A stretch of DNA of 64,000 nucleotides. Origin: Desulfolucanica intricata (GTDB taxonomy: Bacteria > Bacillota > Desulfotomaculia > Desulfotomaculales > Desulfofarciminaceae). The notes below the pieces were generated by a model that had not been told where the DNA came from, did not search any database, and saw nothing but the letters and a program-made list of their open reading frames with translations. Shown here one piece after another: positions 30,332 through 40,587 of this stretch. The translations under genes were made by a program, and so were the position numbers. How positions within the stretch are numbered: the first letter of the stretch is position 1; each line of letters starts with the position of its first letter. Location: NCBI RefSeq assembly GCF_001592105.1, contig NZ_BCWE01000006.1, positions 1 to 64,000 on the forward strand, read 5' to 3'.

Positions 30332-33022
30332 ATGGCGAAAAAACGCGTGCATGAACTGGCCAAAGATTTTAATGTAGAAAGTAAAAAAATAATTCAAACT
30401 CTAGAATCATTAGGAGTAGCAGTAAAATCTCATATGAGTACCGTAGATGATAAGGATGTAGATAAGCTGCGTTCCATTTACCAGAATAAGGGGGGGATGA
30501 GGACGCAACCCCCTGTTGAGAATAAAAAAGTGGAGGGTGACCTCCAAAAAACAGCAAATTTTAGACAAGACGTTAGACAGGATAACCGGCATGATACTCG
30601 TGGAGGTAGCCAGGCACATACTGCCGGATTAGTCGACCGGGTGCCGCAGCGTCCGCCTGATAAGAGGTTTGTAGAGCGACCAAGGCAGGATAATAAGCAC
30701 AACACAATTGGAAGAGCGCAGGGTAACAAAACTAATCAGGGTAGCAGAACTAATCAAGGTAACAGACCTAACCAGGGTAACAGAACTAATCAGAGCAGCC
30801 GACCAAATCAGGGCAACAGAGCTAATCAGGGTAATAGACCTAACCAGGGAAGACCCAATCAGAGCAATAGATCTAATCAGGGCACTAGATATTCGCAAGG
30901 TGGTAGGCCGGAGGAACGAAACACCCAAAATAAAACCGTTGGGGGTATGCCACGAGGTGGTCAGGGCGTGAAAGGTCCGGGCGGAAGACAGCAAGGTGGT
31001 TACAAAGGTAAAGGCCCGGATAGAGGTACCCCTGTTAAGATGCCAAAACCTGATCAGGCTGCTTTAATAGATAGTCGGAACAAAGCGGAAGAAAAAGCTA
31101 AAAGTATGGAGCGGCAAAAAGCACAGGAAAAGTTCGCTAATAAAGAAAGACAATGGGGAAAAAATAAATTTAACGAGCGGAAAATTGATTTTCCTAAGAA
31201 GGGGCAAAAAAGAAAACCTCAAGGAAAAAGCCAGGAAAAAAATGTATCCACTATACACCAGAAAAAACCAATTAATATTCCTGAGGTTATTACGGTACAG
31301 GAATTTGCAGCTAAAATTGGAAAAACCGCAGCTGAGGTAATTAAGAAGCTGATGCAATTGGGAATTATGGCTACCATTAATCAGGATATTGATGCGGATA
31401 CGGTACAAATTTTAGCCGCTGAATTTGGTTTTGAGGTAAACATTAAGCCCGAAGAAAATGAAGAAACGATGCTGCAGGCTATAGAAGTAGAGGATGCGGA
31501 AGAAGATCTGGAGCCCAGACCTTGTGTAGTTACTGTTATGGGGCATGTTGATCACGGTAAGACATCACTCTTGGACGCTATTCGGGAAACAAATGTTACT
31601 TCTACCGAGGCAGGTGGCATAACTCAGCATATCGGTGCTTACCAAGTAGAAGTCAACGGTAAAAAGATTACGTTTGTAGATACCCCCGGCCACGAAGCAT
31701 TTACTGCTATGCGTGCCCGAGGAGCACAAGTAACCGATATTGCTATTTTGGTAGTAGCTGCAGATGACGGGGTAATGCCGCAAACGGTAGAGGCGATTAA
31801 CCATGCTAAGGCAGCAAATGTTCCTATAATTGTAGCTATTAATAAAATTGACAAAGACAATGCTACTCCTGATCGAGTCAAACAGGAATTAACTGAACAT
31901 GAACTCGTTGTGGAGGAGTGGGGTGGAGATACTATCAGTGTTAATATATCTGCACTGAAAAAAGAAGGTATTAATGAATTACTGGAGATGGTTCTTCTGG
32001 TTGCAGAAATGGCTGAACTAAAGGCAAATCCAAATCGTCCGGCAAAAGGTACTGTCATTGAAGCTGAATTGGATAAAGGCCGTGGCCCGGTGGCGACAGT
32101 TTTGGTTCAGAATGGAACTCTACATGTCGGTGATACTATAGTATCCGGATCTGTCTTTGGTAAAGTACGAGCTATGATGAATGACCGGGGAAGAAGGGTG
32201 GAAAAGGCCGGACCGTCACAGCCCGTTGAAGTTCTGGGCTTTCATGATGTTCCGCAGGCAGGTGATATCTTCCAGGCCGTGGATGATGAAAAGTTGGCCA
32301 GGTATGTAGCTTCAAAACGTCAAACCAAAAAACGTGAGGAAGAACTTAAGATTACACCTAAAGTATCTTTAGATGATCTGTTTAAGCATATCCAGGAAGG
32401 TAATATAAAAGAACTTCCGCTGATTATTAAAGCTGATGTCCAGGGATCTGTTGAGGCGTTAAGGCAGTCTTTAGAACGACTAAGTACCGATGAAGTTAAG
32501 GTTAAGTTGATTCATGGAGGTGTCGGTGCCGTAACAGAAACAGATGTTATGCTGGCTTCTACCACTAATGCTATTATTATCGGTTTTAATGTGCGGCCGG
32601 ACACTAATGCGATTAAAGCGGCAGAAGCTGAGCAGGTTGATGTGCGCTTATACCGTGTAATATATGACGCAATAGATGATGTAAAAGCAGCTATGAGTGG
32701 TTTATTGGATCCCGAATTCAAAGAGGTTGTACTGGGAAGGGCCGAGGTACGGCAAATCTTTAAGGTTTCCAAAGTTGGAACCATTGCCGGCTGTTATGTT
32801 ACAGAAGGTAAGATTACCCGTGATGCAGGGGTTAGGGTAATTCGCGACGGAATAGTAATACATGAAGGAAAGCTGGATTCTTTGAAGAGGTTTAAAGATG
32901 ATGCCAAGGAAGTGGTTCAAGGATACGAGTGTGGTATTATGTTAGAAAAATTCAACGACATCAAAGAACAAGACTTTATCGAAGCATTTACTATAGAGGC
33001 CGTTAAAAGAGAATTGGCTTAG
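30332..33022 (+). CDS. infB: Translation initiation factor IF-2
   Basis: An 896-residue IF-2. An N-terminal helical domain (about 1-55) is followed by a long, basic, low-complexity region (about 80-300), an IF2-N module (about 312-365), and the GTPase domain with GHVDHGKTS near residue 402, DTPGHEAF and NKIDKD, then domains II-IV. ATG 30332 follows GGAGGTG; the longer frame from 30293 overlaps ylxQ and lacks support. Between residues about 130 and 189 there is an Asn-Gln-Gly-Asn-Arg repeat run (annotated separately), unusual in its regularity. It brings initiator tRNA to the 30S subunit. Confidence 0.97.
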   Translation: MAKKRVHELAKDFNVESKKIIQTLESLGVAVKSHMSTVDDKDVDKLRSIYQNKGGMRTQPPVENKKVEGDLQKTANFRQDVRQDNRHDTRGGSQAHTAGLVDRVPQRPPDKRFVERPRQDNKHNTIGRAQGNKTNQGSRTNQGNRPNQGNRTNQSSRPNQGNRANQGNRPNQGRPNQSNRSNQGTRYSQGGRPEERNTQNKTVGGMPRGGQGVKGPGGRQQGGYKGKGPDRGTPVKMPKPDQAALIDSRNKAEEKAKSMERQKAQEKFANKERQWGKNKFNERKIDFPKKGQKRKPQGKSQEKNVSTIHQKKPINIPEVITVQEFAAKIGKTAAEVIKKLMQLGIMATINQDIDADTVQILAAEFGFEVNIKPEENEETMLQAIEVEDAEEDLEPRPCVVTVMGHVDHGKTSLLDAIRETNVTSTEAGGITQHIGAYQVEVNGKKITFVDTPGHEAFTAMRARGAQVTDIAILVVAADDGVMPQTVEAINHAKAANVPIIVAINKIDKDNATPDRVKQELTEHELVVEEWGGDTISVNISALKKEGINELLEMVLLVAEMAELKANPNRPAKGTVIEAELDKGRGPVATVLVQNGTLHVGDTIVSGSVFGKVRAMMNDRGRRVEKAGPSQPVEVLGFHDVPQAGDIFQAVDDEKLARYVASKRQTKKREEELKITPKVSLDDLFKHIQEGNIKELPLIIKADVQGSVEALRQSLERLSTDEVKVKLIHGGVGAVTETDVMLASTTNAIIIGFNVRPDTNAIKAAEAEQVDVRLYRVIYDAIDDVKAAMSGLLDPEFKEVVLGRAEVRQIFKVSKVGTIAGCYVTEGKITRDAGVRVIRDGIVIHEGKLDSLKRFKDDAKEVVQGYECGIMLEKFNDIKEQDFIEAFTIEAVKRELA
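30719..30899 (+). repeat. Degenerate 18-bp coding repeat in infB (NQGNRx hexapeptide)
   Basis: About nine to ten copies of an 18-bp unit of the form GGTAACAGACCTAACCAG encode hexapeptides such as [18 protein letters not shown] and NQGNRA. One unit is shortened (NQGRP). The run lies in the linker before the conserved part of IF-2 and keeps the reading frame. Confidence 0.85.
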
Positions 33023-33034
33023 GAGGCTTTGATT

Positions 33035-33394
33035 ATGTCACATCGACCGGAACGATTGGGCGAAGCTATTAAAAAAGAAATTTCTGATTTAATTATTAAT
33101 GAATTAAAAGATCCACGGGTTGGATTTGCCTCAGTGACTTCAGTGGAAGTTTCTAATGATCTGGGATATGCAAAGGTTTTTATCAGTGTTTTGGGTTCAC
33201 CTGAAGAACAAGAGGCCACTATGCAAGGATTACAGCGGGCACAAGGTTTTATTCGCAGAGAAATATCCCGGCGGATTAGAATGCGTCACGTACCTGAGCT
33301 TACGTTTAAATTAGATCAATCTATTAATCACGGTGTAAAAATCATGAAGCTTTTGGAGGATGTTCGAGAAAAAGAGGAAAGACCTAATGAATAG
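33035..33394 (+). CDS. rbfA: Ribosome-binding factor A
   Basis: A 119-residue KH-fold factor for 16S rRNA 5'-end maturation and cold adaptation. [34 protein letters not shown] and [11 protein letters not shown] are the conserved blocks. ATG 33035 lies eight bases after AGGAGG. Its stop overlaps the start of nrnA by eight bases. Confidence 0.96.
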   Translation: MSHRPERLGEAIKKEISDLIINELKDPRVGFASVTSVEVSNDLGYAKVFISVLGSPEEQEATMQGLQRAQGFIRREISRRIRMRHVPELTFKLDQSINHGVKIMKLLEDVREKEERPNE

Positions 33395-34364
33395 TCTCGG
33401 GGAAATTGCAAATGTCATCCGCCGTGCCCGGCGGTTTTTCCTTTGTGGTCATGTTACACCTGACGGTGACAGTATCGGTTCCGTACTTGCTCTGGGGTTG
33501 GCTTTGGAGAGTTTGGGTAAAGAAGTTATCTTAGCCAGTCCGGAGCCTGTTCCTGAAAGTTTATCTTTTTTACCGTCGGCTAAGCGGATTAGAATTAATT
33601 TTAATAAAGCACCTGATTTTGAAATTTTTATTATGCTGGACTGTTCGGAAGTTGATCGTCTAGGAGCAAAAATTAGTGAAGTGGCAAAGTTAGCACAACA
33701 AAAGATTATTTTGGATCATCATCCCACCTCCGGCTGTACAGCTGATTATTGTTATATTGATGATACCGCTGCAGCAACTGGGGAAATCGTTTATGATTTA
33801 TTAGAAATTTTGGATATTGAGTTTACTCCCGAGATTGCCACCTGCCTGTATACTGCCATAGTTACCGATACAGGTTCTTTTCAGTACCAGAATACAACTC
33901 CTAAAACACATCTGCGTGCATCACGATTATTGTCCTCGGGTGTGGATGTAGCTCGAGTTAGTACTAGTTTATTCGGAGAAAAACCATTGGCTCACATCCG
34001 TATAGTTGGTGTAGGTTTAAAGAATCTGAAACTTAGTCCCTGCGGTCAGGTGGCCTGGATAAGTATTACTCGGGAAATGTTAGCTGACTTAAAAGTTCAG
34101 GATGAGTATTCTGAAGGTTTAATTAATTATCCGCGAATGATTAAAGGTGTAGAAGTAGCTTTGTTGTTCAGGGAGCTTGAACCGGAATTATTTAAAGTCA
34201 GTTTACGGTCAAAGAGTGAAATTGATGTTAATGCTATTGCTAAAGTCTTTGGCGGGGGCGGTCATGTACGAGCTTCCGGTTGTAGGCTTGAAGGAAAGTT
34301 GGCGGAGGTCGAAAGGCAGGTTTTAGAAGAGGTTTATAGGGCTTTAAGAGGGAATGAGGATTAA
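33387..34364 (+). CDS. nrnA: DHH-family nanoRNase/pAp phosphatase NrnA
   Basis: A 325-residue DHH-DHHA1 phosphoesterase that degrades very short RNAs and hydrolyses 3'-phosphoadenosine 5'-phosphate. Motifs: [13 protein letters not shown] (motif I), MLDCSEVDR (II), ILDHHPTSG (DHH) and [10 protein letters not shown] (DHHA1 substrate loop). ATG 33387 follows GAGG and lies inside the rbfA end, so translation is probably coupled; the longer frame has no ribosome binding site. The order rbfA-nrnA-truB-ribF is standard. Confidence 0.95.
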   Translation: MNSLGEIANVIRRARRFFLCGHVTPDGDSIGSVLALGLALESLGKEVILASPEPVPESLSFLPSAKRIRINFNKAPDFEIFIMLDCSEVDRLGAKISEVAKLAQQKIILDHHPTSGCTADYCYIDDTAAATGEIVYDLLEILDIEFTPEIATCLYTAIVTDTGSFQYQNTTPKTHLRASRLLSSGVDVARVSTSLFGEKPLAHIRIVGVGLKNLKLSPCGQVAWISITREMLADLKVQDEYSEGLINYPRMIKGVEVALLFRELEPELFKVSLRSKSEIDVNAIAKVFGGGGHVRASGCRLEGKLAEVERQVLEEVYRALRGNED

Positions 34365-35294
34365 ATGAATGGTGTGATAAATGTTTTAAAACCACCGGGG
34401 ATGACCTCACATGATGTAGTTAATTATATTCGCCGGTTAACAGGCGTTAAAAAAGTCGGACATACTGGGACATTGGATCCCGGTGCGGCTGGAGTTTTAC
34501 CAATTTGTGTTGGTAAGGCTACTCGGATTGCTGAAAATCTAACGGTGGATAATAAAAGTTACCGTGCGGAGATAACTTTTGGTGTTGCTACCGATACCCA
34601 TGATAATTTTGGAAATGTACTTAGTGTCTGTGATGCATCTTATCTTACTGAGAATAAGGTTTTAAAAGTTATTAAGGATTTTACCGGGAAACAGGAGCAA
34701 GTACCGCCTATGACTTCGGCAATTAAAGTAAAAGGCAAAAAGTTGTACGAATTGGCAAGGGCCGGGCAGGTTATTGAGCGAAAAGCACGTTATATAATAA
34801 TTTATTTTATTAACATACTCTACTCAGAAGGTTGGGGTTCGCCCCGGCCGCGGGCTTTGCTGGAAATAGTTTGTTCAAAAGGGACATACATACGAACAAT
34901 ATGTCATGATCTGGGACAAAAGCTAGGCTGTGGTGCTCATATGTCTTTTCTCTTGCGTACGTGTTCCGGAGATTTTAAATTGGACCAATCTTTTACATTA
35001 GAGGAACTAAAAGAATATGCAGAACAGGATGCTTTGAAAAAGGTACTCTTACCGATTGATCAAGTTTTAGGAAAGTTACATCCGGTGCAGATCAGAGATA
35101 GTGCAGTAGCCTCGGTAAAATCAGGAAATAAATTATATCCGCCGGGGGTAATTGAGATGCCGGAGCACCTGGAAAATAATCAGATTGTCCGGTTACGGGC
35201 TGGGAATAACTTACTGGCTTTGGCTAAAGTTATTCTGGAACAAGATGCTGGTGTTACCAGATACATATTTCAACCATTTAAGTTACTAGTATAA
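34365..35294 (+). CDS. truB: tRNA pseudouridine-55 synthase
   Basis: A 309-residue enzyme that makes pseudouridine 55 in the T-loop of tRNA. GVINVLKPPGMTSHDVV begins the catalytic domain and GHTGTLDPGAAGVLP holds the catalytic Asp. CSKGTYIRTICHDLGQ is the conserved C-terminal motif of the core, followed by a PUA-like domain (about 230-305). It starts directly after the nrnA stop. Confidence 0.97.
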   Translation: MNGVINVLKPPGMTSHDVVNYIRRLTGVKKVGHTGTLDPGAAGVLPICVGKATRIAENLTVDNKSYRAEITFGVATDTHDNFGNVLSVCDASYLTENKVLKVIKDFTGKQEQVPPMTSAIKVKGKKLYELARAGQVIERKARYIIIYFINILYSEGWGSPRPRALLEIVCSKGTYIRTICHDLGQKLGCGAHMSFLLRTCSGDFKLDQSFTLEELKEYAEQDALKKVLLPIDQVLGKLHPVQIRDSAVASVKSGNKLYPPGVIEMPEHLENNQIVRLRAGNNLLALAKVILEQDAGVTRYIFQPFKLLV

Positions 35295-35318
35295 TTACTG
35301 GTGTGGGGGGGCTTCAAA

Positions 35319-36251
35319 GTGGATGTGTATTACAGCTGGCAGGGGTTAAAAGAACGATACGGGCGGATCTATCTTGGGTTGGGAAATTTCGACGGTATAC
35401 ATATTGGACATCAAAAATTAATTAAAGACTTAGTTTCCATGGCCAAGCAAAGAGAAGGGACACCGGCTGTAATGACTTTTTACCCACATCCAATGTCGGT
35501 ATTGAAACCTGAGAGCGCTCCGCAGATGCTTTTAACTCAGGAAGCAAAACAAAAATTTATGGCTAAGTTAGGGGTAAGGGTTTTATTAATGATACCGTTT
35601 AATACTGATTTTGCTCGGTTATCCCCTGAAAGTTTTATTAAAGAAATTCTTTATGAGCAGCTGGGTGTTCGTGGAATTTTTGTCGGTTATAATTATACAT
35701 TCGGAAATCAGGGTCTGGGTACACCTGAATTACTCGAATCCTTCAGTTTTACTTGTGGCTATGAGGTTCATGTTGTTCCGCCGGTATGTGTTGGAGATCA
35801 GGTTGTTAGCAGTACTATCATTCGGCGATTATTATTAAACGGTGAAGTTACAGCAGCACGTAAATTTTTAGGGTACACTCCTTTCGTTGAATCAGAAGTA
35901 GTTTATGGGGAGCGGCGGGGAAATACACTGGGTTTTCCAACTGCTAACATGGAGATTAATCCGGATTTACTGGTACCGAATAACGGAGTGTATACTGTCA
36001 AGGTGCAGATGGATGGAGATATTTTTTTAGGAGTGGCAAATATTGGTACTAAGCCTACTTTTCACGGTTATGACAGTGCACGCAATATCGAAGTGCACCT
36101 GCTGGACTTTTACGGAGATTTGTATGGAAAAACCATTAAAGTATTGTTTCTCCGTCGTTTGAGGGGGGAAAAGAGGTTTAATTCTGTTGGAGAGTTGGTA
36201 GCACAAATTCAAGAAGATATTAATGAAGCCAGAGCTTACGCTATTGAATGA
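35319..36251 (+). CDS. ribF: Bifunctional riboflavin kinase/FAD synthetase
   Basis: A roughly 310-residue enzyme making FMN and then FAD. The N-terminal nucleotidyltransferase domain has LGNFDGIHIGHQKLI and FVGYNYTFGNQGLG; the C-terminal kinase domain has GERRGNTLGFPTANM, NGVYTVKV and GVANIGTKPTF. GTG 35319 lies seven bases after a GGGGGG run; GTG 35301 is also in frame but lies upstream of that site. Confidence 0.95.
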   Translation: MDVYYSWQGLKERYGRIYLGLGNFDGIHIGHQKLIKDLVSMAKQREGTPAVMTFYPHPMSVLKPESAPQMLLTQEAKQKFMAKLGVRVLLMIPFNTDFARLSPESFIKEILYEQLGVRGIFVGYNYTFGNQGLGTPELLESFSFTCGYEVHVVPPVCVGDQVVSSTIIRRLLLNGEVTAARKFLGYTPFVESEVVYGERRGNTLGFPTANMEINPDLLVPNNGVYTVKVQMDGDIFLGVANIGTKPTFHGYDSARNIEVHLLDFYGDLYGKTIKVLFLRRLRGEKRFNSVGELVAQIQEDINEARAYAIE

Positions 36252-36306
36252 AATCAATGGAATATTTAAGGAGTTTCCCAAATATAATTTTCGATAGAAC
36301 AAAACG

Positions 36307-36351
36307 TTTACTTCGATAACAAAATGTGCTAAAATAGACGCGTTAAGCGTC
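36307..36351 (+). promoter_or_regulatory. Promoter with start-site hairpin before the small two-gene unit
   Basis: TTTACT and TAAAAT are 17 bases apart (36307-36335). Just after the -10, GACGC and GCGTC form a short inverted repeat (36337-36351) that overlaps the expected transcription start. Such a repeat could be an operator or a 5'-end stabilising hairpin. Confidence 0.5.
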
Positions 36352-36379
36352 CCGGTTATTGGAAAGGAGACGTTTATCA

Positions 36380-36604
36380 ATGGGAGTTCCAAACATAGAT
36401 TCGCCCGAAGAGGAAATTAAAAAATGGCTTAATCATATAGCTGTAATTTGCTTGAGTGAAGAATTCCAATCCCTAAAAAAAGAATTAGAGAGTATTTATT
36501 TACAATCTAATTTAGATAATGTACGTTTAGCTGCTTTTCAGGACGCTCTTTACGCCTTTTTAGCTCAGGAGGAAGATGAACAAGTTTATTCATCCAGGGC
36601 TTAG
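36380..36604 (+). CDS. Small acidic protein, first gene of a two-gene unit
   Basis: A 74-residue protein I do not recognise. It is helical and acidic (SPEEEIKKWLNHI, AQEEDEQVY). ATG 36380 follows AAGGAGA at nine bases. It has its own promoter and is followed eight bases after its stop by a small basic protein. The acidic-then-basic layout is like an antitoxin-toxin pair, but no DNA-binding motif is obvious, so this is only a hypothesis. Confidence 0.7.
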   Translation: MGVPNIDSPEEEIKKWLNHIAVICLSEEFQSLKKELESIYLQSNLDNVRLAAFQDALYAFLAQEEDEQVYSSRA

Positions 36605-36612
36605 AGAAGGTT

Positions 36613-36834
36613 ATGAGAGTAATTATCACTGAACATGCCCGCAAACGTTTAAAGGATTTGCGTCAAGAAAAAATTACAGCTAATGACATTATCAATGCAG
36701 CTGCAGGAATTCCAGGGAAAATTCCAACAGCAACCAGATTTAGGGGATTCTTTGCCAAATCGGGTCGTGTGTTTGATATTGTTGCTAAGGATATACCTAA
36801 CGGGCGATTAGTTATAACAATAATCGGGAAATAA
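36613..36834 (+). CDS. Small basic protein, DUF4258/RelE-like in outline
   Basis: A 73-residue basic protein: an N-terminal strand (MRVIITEHARKRLKD) with a conserved-looking HARKRL segment, a helical ITANDIINAA part, and a C-terminal set of strands (RVFDIVAKDI, GRLVITIIGK). This pattern resembles DUF4258 and RelE/ParE-fold toxins, but I cannot assign the family with certainty. A ribosome binding site GAGAAGG precedes the ATG. It is partnered with the preceding acidic gene and followed by rpsO. Confidence 0.7.
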   Translation: MRVIITEHARKRLKDLRQEKITANDIINAAAGIPGKIPTATRFRGFFAKSGRVFDIVAKDIPNGRLVITIIGK

Positions 36835-36847
36835 TGGTATTAGAACT

Positions 36848-36891
36848 GTTAGCTCGGGAATGCGTTGTCTCCAGCGGTTAACTTGGCTAAC
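36848..36891 (+). promoter_or_regulatory. Putative rpsO leader structure
   Basis: GTTAGC (36848-36853) can pair with GCTAAC (36886-36891), and CGTTG with CAGCG-type pairing is possible inside. It lies 30 bases before the rpsO ATG and ends near the ribosome binding site. S15 is known to repress its own mRNA in several phyla through varied leaders; that this is one is inference. Confidence 0.35.
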
Positions 36892-36921
36892 AGCGATTTT
36901 ATGAAAGAGGAGGTGAACATT

Positions 36922-37191
36922 ATGGCACTTAACGTTGAACAAAAGCGTGATATTATTGATAAATATAAGATGCATGATAATGATACCGGTTCACCGGAAG
37001 TACAGATTGCCATTCTTACAGAAAAAATAAATTATCTTACGGAGCACTTAAAGATTCATAAAAAGGATCATCATTCCCGTCGGGGGTTATTAAAGATGGT
37101 TGGTCAAAGAAGGGCACTGCTTAATTACCTGCAAAATCGTGATTTTGATCGGTACCGTGCTATAATTTCAAAGCTGGGCTTACGTAAATAG
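36922..37191 (+). CDS. rpsO: 30S ribosomal protein S15
   Basis: An 89-residue S15, primary binder of the 16S central domain. [34 protein letters not shown] and [11 protein letters not shown] are the family blocks. ATG 36922 follows GAGGAGGTG; the longer frame from 36865 is upstream leader sequence. pnp follows after a terminator, the usual rpsO-pnp arrangement. Confidence 0.97.
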   Translation: MALNVEQKRDIIDKYKMHDNDTGSPEVQIAILTEKINYLTEHLKIHKKDHHSRRGLLKMVGQRRALLNYLQNRDFDRYRAIISKLGLRK

Positions 37192-37203
37192 CTGAATGAC
37201 ATA

Positions 37204-37233
37204 AAAGAAGCGGGTTTGCTACCCGCTTCTTGG
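37204..37233 (+). terminator. Stem-loop after rpsO
   Basis: AGAAGCGGGT pairs perfectly with ACCCGCTTCT around TTGCT. The T tract afterwards is weak (TGGTAT), so partial termination, or processing before pnp, is likely. Confidence 0.65.
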
Positions 37234-37357
37234 TATGTGAGACAAGTTTATTCTTAATAAGGACAAGCATTGGTTAGTAGATAGAAAAGTATTTTTTTAT
37301 CTTAAATTAGGTAAAATATATAATATATTTGATTGACTTAGTTTTTAGGAGGTACAT

Positions 37358-39586
37358 ATGGGTAAGCCACACATACTAAAAAGAGAAATAGTAATTGGGG
37401 GCCGTACCTTAAGCATTGAAGCAGGCAGGGTGGCTAAACAGGCTAGCGGTGCTGTTCTTTCTAGGTACGGAGATACCATGGTTTTATCTACAGCAACTAT
37501 GTCTAAAACTATACGGGAGGGTATTGATTTTTTTCCCTTAACAGTAGATTATGAAGAAAGATTGTATGCTGTTGGAAAGATTCCGGGAGGCTTTATTAAA
37601 CGGGAAGGTCGTCCCAGTGAAAAAGCGGTACTGTCAGCCAGGTTAATAGATCGACCGATTAGACCTTTGTTTCCGAAAAACTTTCGTAATGAAATACAAA
37701 TTATTAATACAGTGATGTCGGTTGATCAAGACAATGCTCCGGAAATTGTTGCAATGATTGGTTCATCTGCAGCCTTAACCATATCGGAAGCACCCTTTGA
37801 AGGTCCGATTGCCGGTGTGATTGTAGGGCGGGTAGATGGTGAACTGGTAATTAATCCCACGGTTGCCCAGGCCGAAAAGAGTGATTTACATCTTGTTGTA
37901 GCAGGAACTGAAGATGCAGTTATGATGGTTGAAGCCGGTGCTGATGAGGTTTCGGAAGAAGTAATTTTAGAAGCTATTTCGTTGGGGCACGGGACAATAA
38001 AGCAAATTGTTCAATTTATAAATGAATTCCGTGAGGAGGCTTTAACTTTAGGGTTAGCGAAGCCTAAGGTAGAGCCGGAAATTGTTGAAGCGAATTTAGA
38101 ACTTGTCGAGGCCATAGGTACTAAAGTAGAAGAGGAATTAAAACAGGCTATTCGCAGGTGTATAGATGAACGCTTGGATAAAAAAGAACGTGAAAACTTC
38201 TTAGATGATTTAAAAGATAAATTATTGGAACAGTTTGTTGAAGATTTCCCTGAGCAGGAATCTTCAATTAAATCGATTATAAGTACAACAGAGAAAAAAA
38301 TTGTGCGCGAATTTATTATAAAGAATCGTCTGAGAATAGATGGACGGGCTTTAAATGAGGTTAGGCCAATTTCAGTTGAGGTAGGAGTTTTACCTCGCAC
38401 TCATGGTTCCGGTTTATTTACGCGGGGGCAAACTCAAGTTATGTCTATTGTAACTCTTGGAGCGGTATCCGAAGAACAAATTTTAGACGGACTTGGAATT
38501 GAAGAGACTAAACGTTATATGCACCATTATAATTTTCCTCCTTTTAGTACCGGAGAAACCAAGCCGATGCGTTCTCCCGGCAGAAGAGAAATTGGACATG
38601 GTGCATTGGCGGAAAGAGCTTTAGAGCCAATGATTCCCGGTGAAGATAAGTTCCCATATACCATTCGTGTGGTATCGGAGGTATTAGAATCAAACGGTTC
38701 AACTTCAATGGGGAGTGTTTGTGGCAGTACATTGGCATTAATGGATGCAGGTGTACCGATTAAAGCTCCGGTAGCCGGCGTAGCAATGGGTTTAATTAAA
38801 GAAGAAGACCAGGTTGTTGTGCTAACAGACATTCAGGGGCTTGAAGATGCTTTGGGAGACATGGATTTTAAAGTAGCGGGGACTGCTAAGGGAATCAACG
38901 CCCTGCAAATGGATATTAAGGTGGCCGGAGTAACTAATGAGATTTTAGAACAAGCTCTAAAACAGGCTTACGATGGTCGGATGCATATTTTAAATGAAAT
39001 GTTAGCTGTAATAAATGAACCCCGAGCTGATTTATCAGAATATGCACCACGAATTATTCACACCACAATAAAACCGGAGAAAATCAGGGATGTAATTGGC
39101 CCGGGTGGTAAAACTATTAAGAAAATTATTGAACAAACAGGTGTGGATATTGATATAGAAGATGATGGCCGGGTATTTGTAGTTGCTGTTGACCGCGAGG
39201 CCGGGCAAAAAGCACTGGAAATAATAGAAAGACTTACCCAGGAAGTGGTAGTTGGCCAATTGTACTTGGGCAAAGTAGTTAAAATTATGGATTTTGGCTG
39301 TTTTGTTGAGGTAATTCCAGGGGTGTTGGGCCTACCCGGAAAAGAAGGTTTAGTTCATATATCCCAGTTAGCACCACAGCGTGTAAATAAAGTTGAGGAC
39401 GTGGTTAAAGAGGGCGACCAAATTCTGGTTAAAGTTATAGGATATGATAATGCCGGACGACTTAAACTTTCCAAGAAGGAAGCAATGCCTAGAAGTGAAA
39501 GCGAAACCTCAGAAACACAGAGTAATGAACATCCTAAAGTAAATGAAAATCGTCGTCCCAGACGAGTTCCTTTTAATCGCAGATAA
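37358..39586 (+). CDS. pnp: Polyribonucleotide nucleotidyltransferase
   Basis: A 742-residue PNPase, the phosphorolytic 3'-5' exoribonuclease. It has two RNase PH-like domains (about 1-215 and 310-545) linked by a helical segment, then KH ([17 protein letters not shown]) and S1 ([18 protein letters not shown]) domains and a short basic tail. [15 protein letters not shown] and the [19 protein letters not shown] active-site region are intact. The ATG follows AGGAGGT. Confidence 0.97.
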   Translation: MGKPHILKREIVIGGRTLSIEAGRVAKQASGAVLSRYGDTMVLSTATMSKTIREGIDFFPLTVDYEERLYAVGKIPGGFIKREGRPSEKAVLSARLIDRPIRPLFPKNFRNEIQIINTVMSVDQDNAPEIVAMIGSSAALTISEAPFEGPIAGVIVGRVDGELVINPTVAQAEKSDLHLVVAGTEDAVMMVEAGADEVSEEVILEAISLGHGTIKQIVQFINEFREEALTLGLAKPKVEPEIVEANLELVEAIGTKVEEELKQAIRRCIDERLDKKERENFLDDLKDKLLEQFVEDFPEQESSIKSIISTTEKKIVREFIIKNRLRIDGRALNEVRPISVEVGVLPRTHGSGLFTRGQTQVMSIVTLGAVSEEQILDGLGIEETKRYMHHYNFPPFSTGETKPMRSPGRREIGHGALAERALEPMIPGEDKFPYTIRVVSEVLESNGSTSMGSVCGSTLALMDAGVPIKAPVAGVAMGLIKEEDQVVVLTDIQGLEDALGDMDFKVAGTAKGINALQMDIKVAGVTNEILEQALKQAYDGRMHILNEMLAVINEPRADLSEYAPRIIHTTIKPEKIRDVIGPGGKTIKKIIEQTGVDIDIEDDGRVFVVAVDREAGQKALEIIERLTQEVVVGQLYLGKVVKIMDFGCFVEVIPGVLGLPGKEGLVHISQLAPQRVNKVEDVVKEGDQILVKVIGYDNAGRLKLSKKEAMPRSESETSETQSNEHPKVNENRRPRRVPFNRR

Positions 39587-39598
39587 ACCTGGTTAGTT

Positions 39599-39630
39599 GC
39601 GTGTCCAATTCTGGCCACGCTTTTTAATTT
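39599..39630 (+). terminator. Terminator after pnp
   Basis: GCGTG pairs with CACGC across a 12-base loop that can add a few internal pairs, followed by TTTTTAATTTTT. Confidence 0.6.
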
Positions 39631-39741
39631 TTAATATAAAATATTTTCTAAATCCCATTCCTTGGCGGATGTTATTGTTCTTTTTTAAATGCAGTTTGCA
39701 TAAATTTGGCTTAGAGACTAAAGGAAGGGGTTTATGGAAAA

Positions 39742-40479
39742 GTGCGAGTGATTTATTTTAATCGGCGTTATTTTTGTTTATTTATAATAACTTTGTTAGT
39801 TATTACTGTGATTTTGGGTGGAGGTTATTGGTGGGTAAATAGCAAAAAAACAGTTTATTTGCCAACTTCCGTAGAACCTGTCTATCGGGGCAATGCTGAT
39901 GAGAAGGAAGTTGCTCTTACAGTAAATGTATTTTGGGGTGAGGAGTATATACCCCAAATGTTGGACATTATGAGGGATAATAAAGTTAAGAGTACATTTT
40001 TTATGGGAGGGCAATGGGTAGAAAAGTTTCCCGATTTAACTAAGAAAATATATCAAGAAGGACATGAGTTAGGGAGTCACGGATACTCACACCCACATGT
40101 AGATCAGCTTTCTAAATCTCAAAATATAATTGAACTTGAGAAAACTGAGGACCTAATATTTAAAGCTACCGGAGAACGTCCAACTTTATTTGCCCCTCCA
40201 TATGGTGAAAGAAGTCAGGTAGTTTTGGAATCGGCTTCTGAGGCCGGTTATCGTACTATCTTATGGAGTGTAGATACAGTTGATTGGCAGCGTCCTGAGC
40301 CTAAGATTATTGAAGACAGAGTTCTAAAAAAAGTTCATAACGGTGCAATAGTACTAATGCATCCTACTGCTCCTACAATAAAGGCACTTCCTAATATAAT
40401 AAATGGGTTAAAGGAACAGGGTTATAATGTTGTAACAGTTTCCGAACTTCTTAAGAAAAAAACCGATACAAATAAGTAA
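39742..40479 (+). CDS. ylxY: YlxY-type polysaccharide deacetylase-like sporulation protein
   Basis: A 245-residue protein with an N-terminal membrane anchor (about 11-28) and a NodB-homology domain. It lies between pnp and the M16 peptidase region, as ylxY does in B. subtilis. Motif 2, SHGYSHPHVD, keeps both metal His, and FAPPYGE is present, but motif 1, normally TFDDG, reads LTVNVFWGEE, so the catalytic and metal Asp pair is missing. It is probably not a standard deacetylase. GTG 39742 lies 12 bases after GGAAGGGG; a nearer ATG (39734) is out of frame and opens only a five-codon ORF overlapping the start. Confidence 0.85.
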   Translation: MRVIYFNRRYFCLFIITLLVITVILGGGYWWVNSKKTVYLPTSVEPVYRGNADEKEVALTVNVFWGEEYIPQMLDIMRDNKVKSTFFMGGQWVEKFPDLTKKIYQEGHELGSHGYSHPHVDQLSKSQNIIELEKTEDLIFKATGERPTLFAPPYGERSQVVLESASEAGYRTILWSVDTVDWQRPEPKIIEDRVLKKVHNGAIVLMHPTAPTIKALPNIINGLKEQGYNVVTVSELLKKKTDTNK

Positions 40480-40512
40480 GGTTGTAGAGTTTTCTACAAC
40501 CTTACTTAATAT
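40477..40512. terminator. Terminator after ylxY
   Basis: TAAGGTTGTAGA pairs with TCTACAACCTTA around GTTT, starting at the stop codon; the downstream tract is TTAATATTTG. Confidence 0.75.
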
Positions 40513-40587
40513 TTGTAAATAATTCTTTTTAAGGTAGGGTACTTTAATATGGCAGTTAAATTTTTTATAAGAGGTGCTAATTGAATT

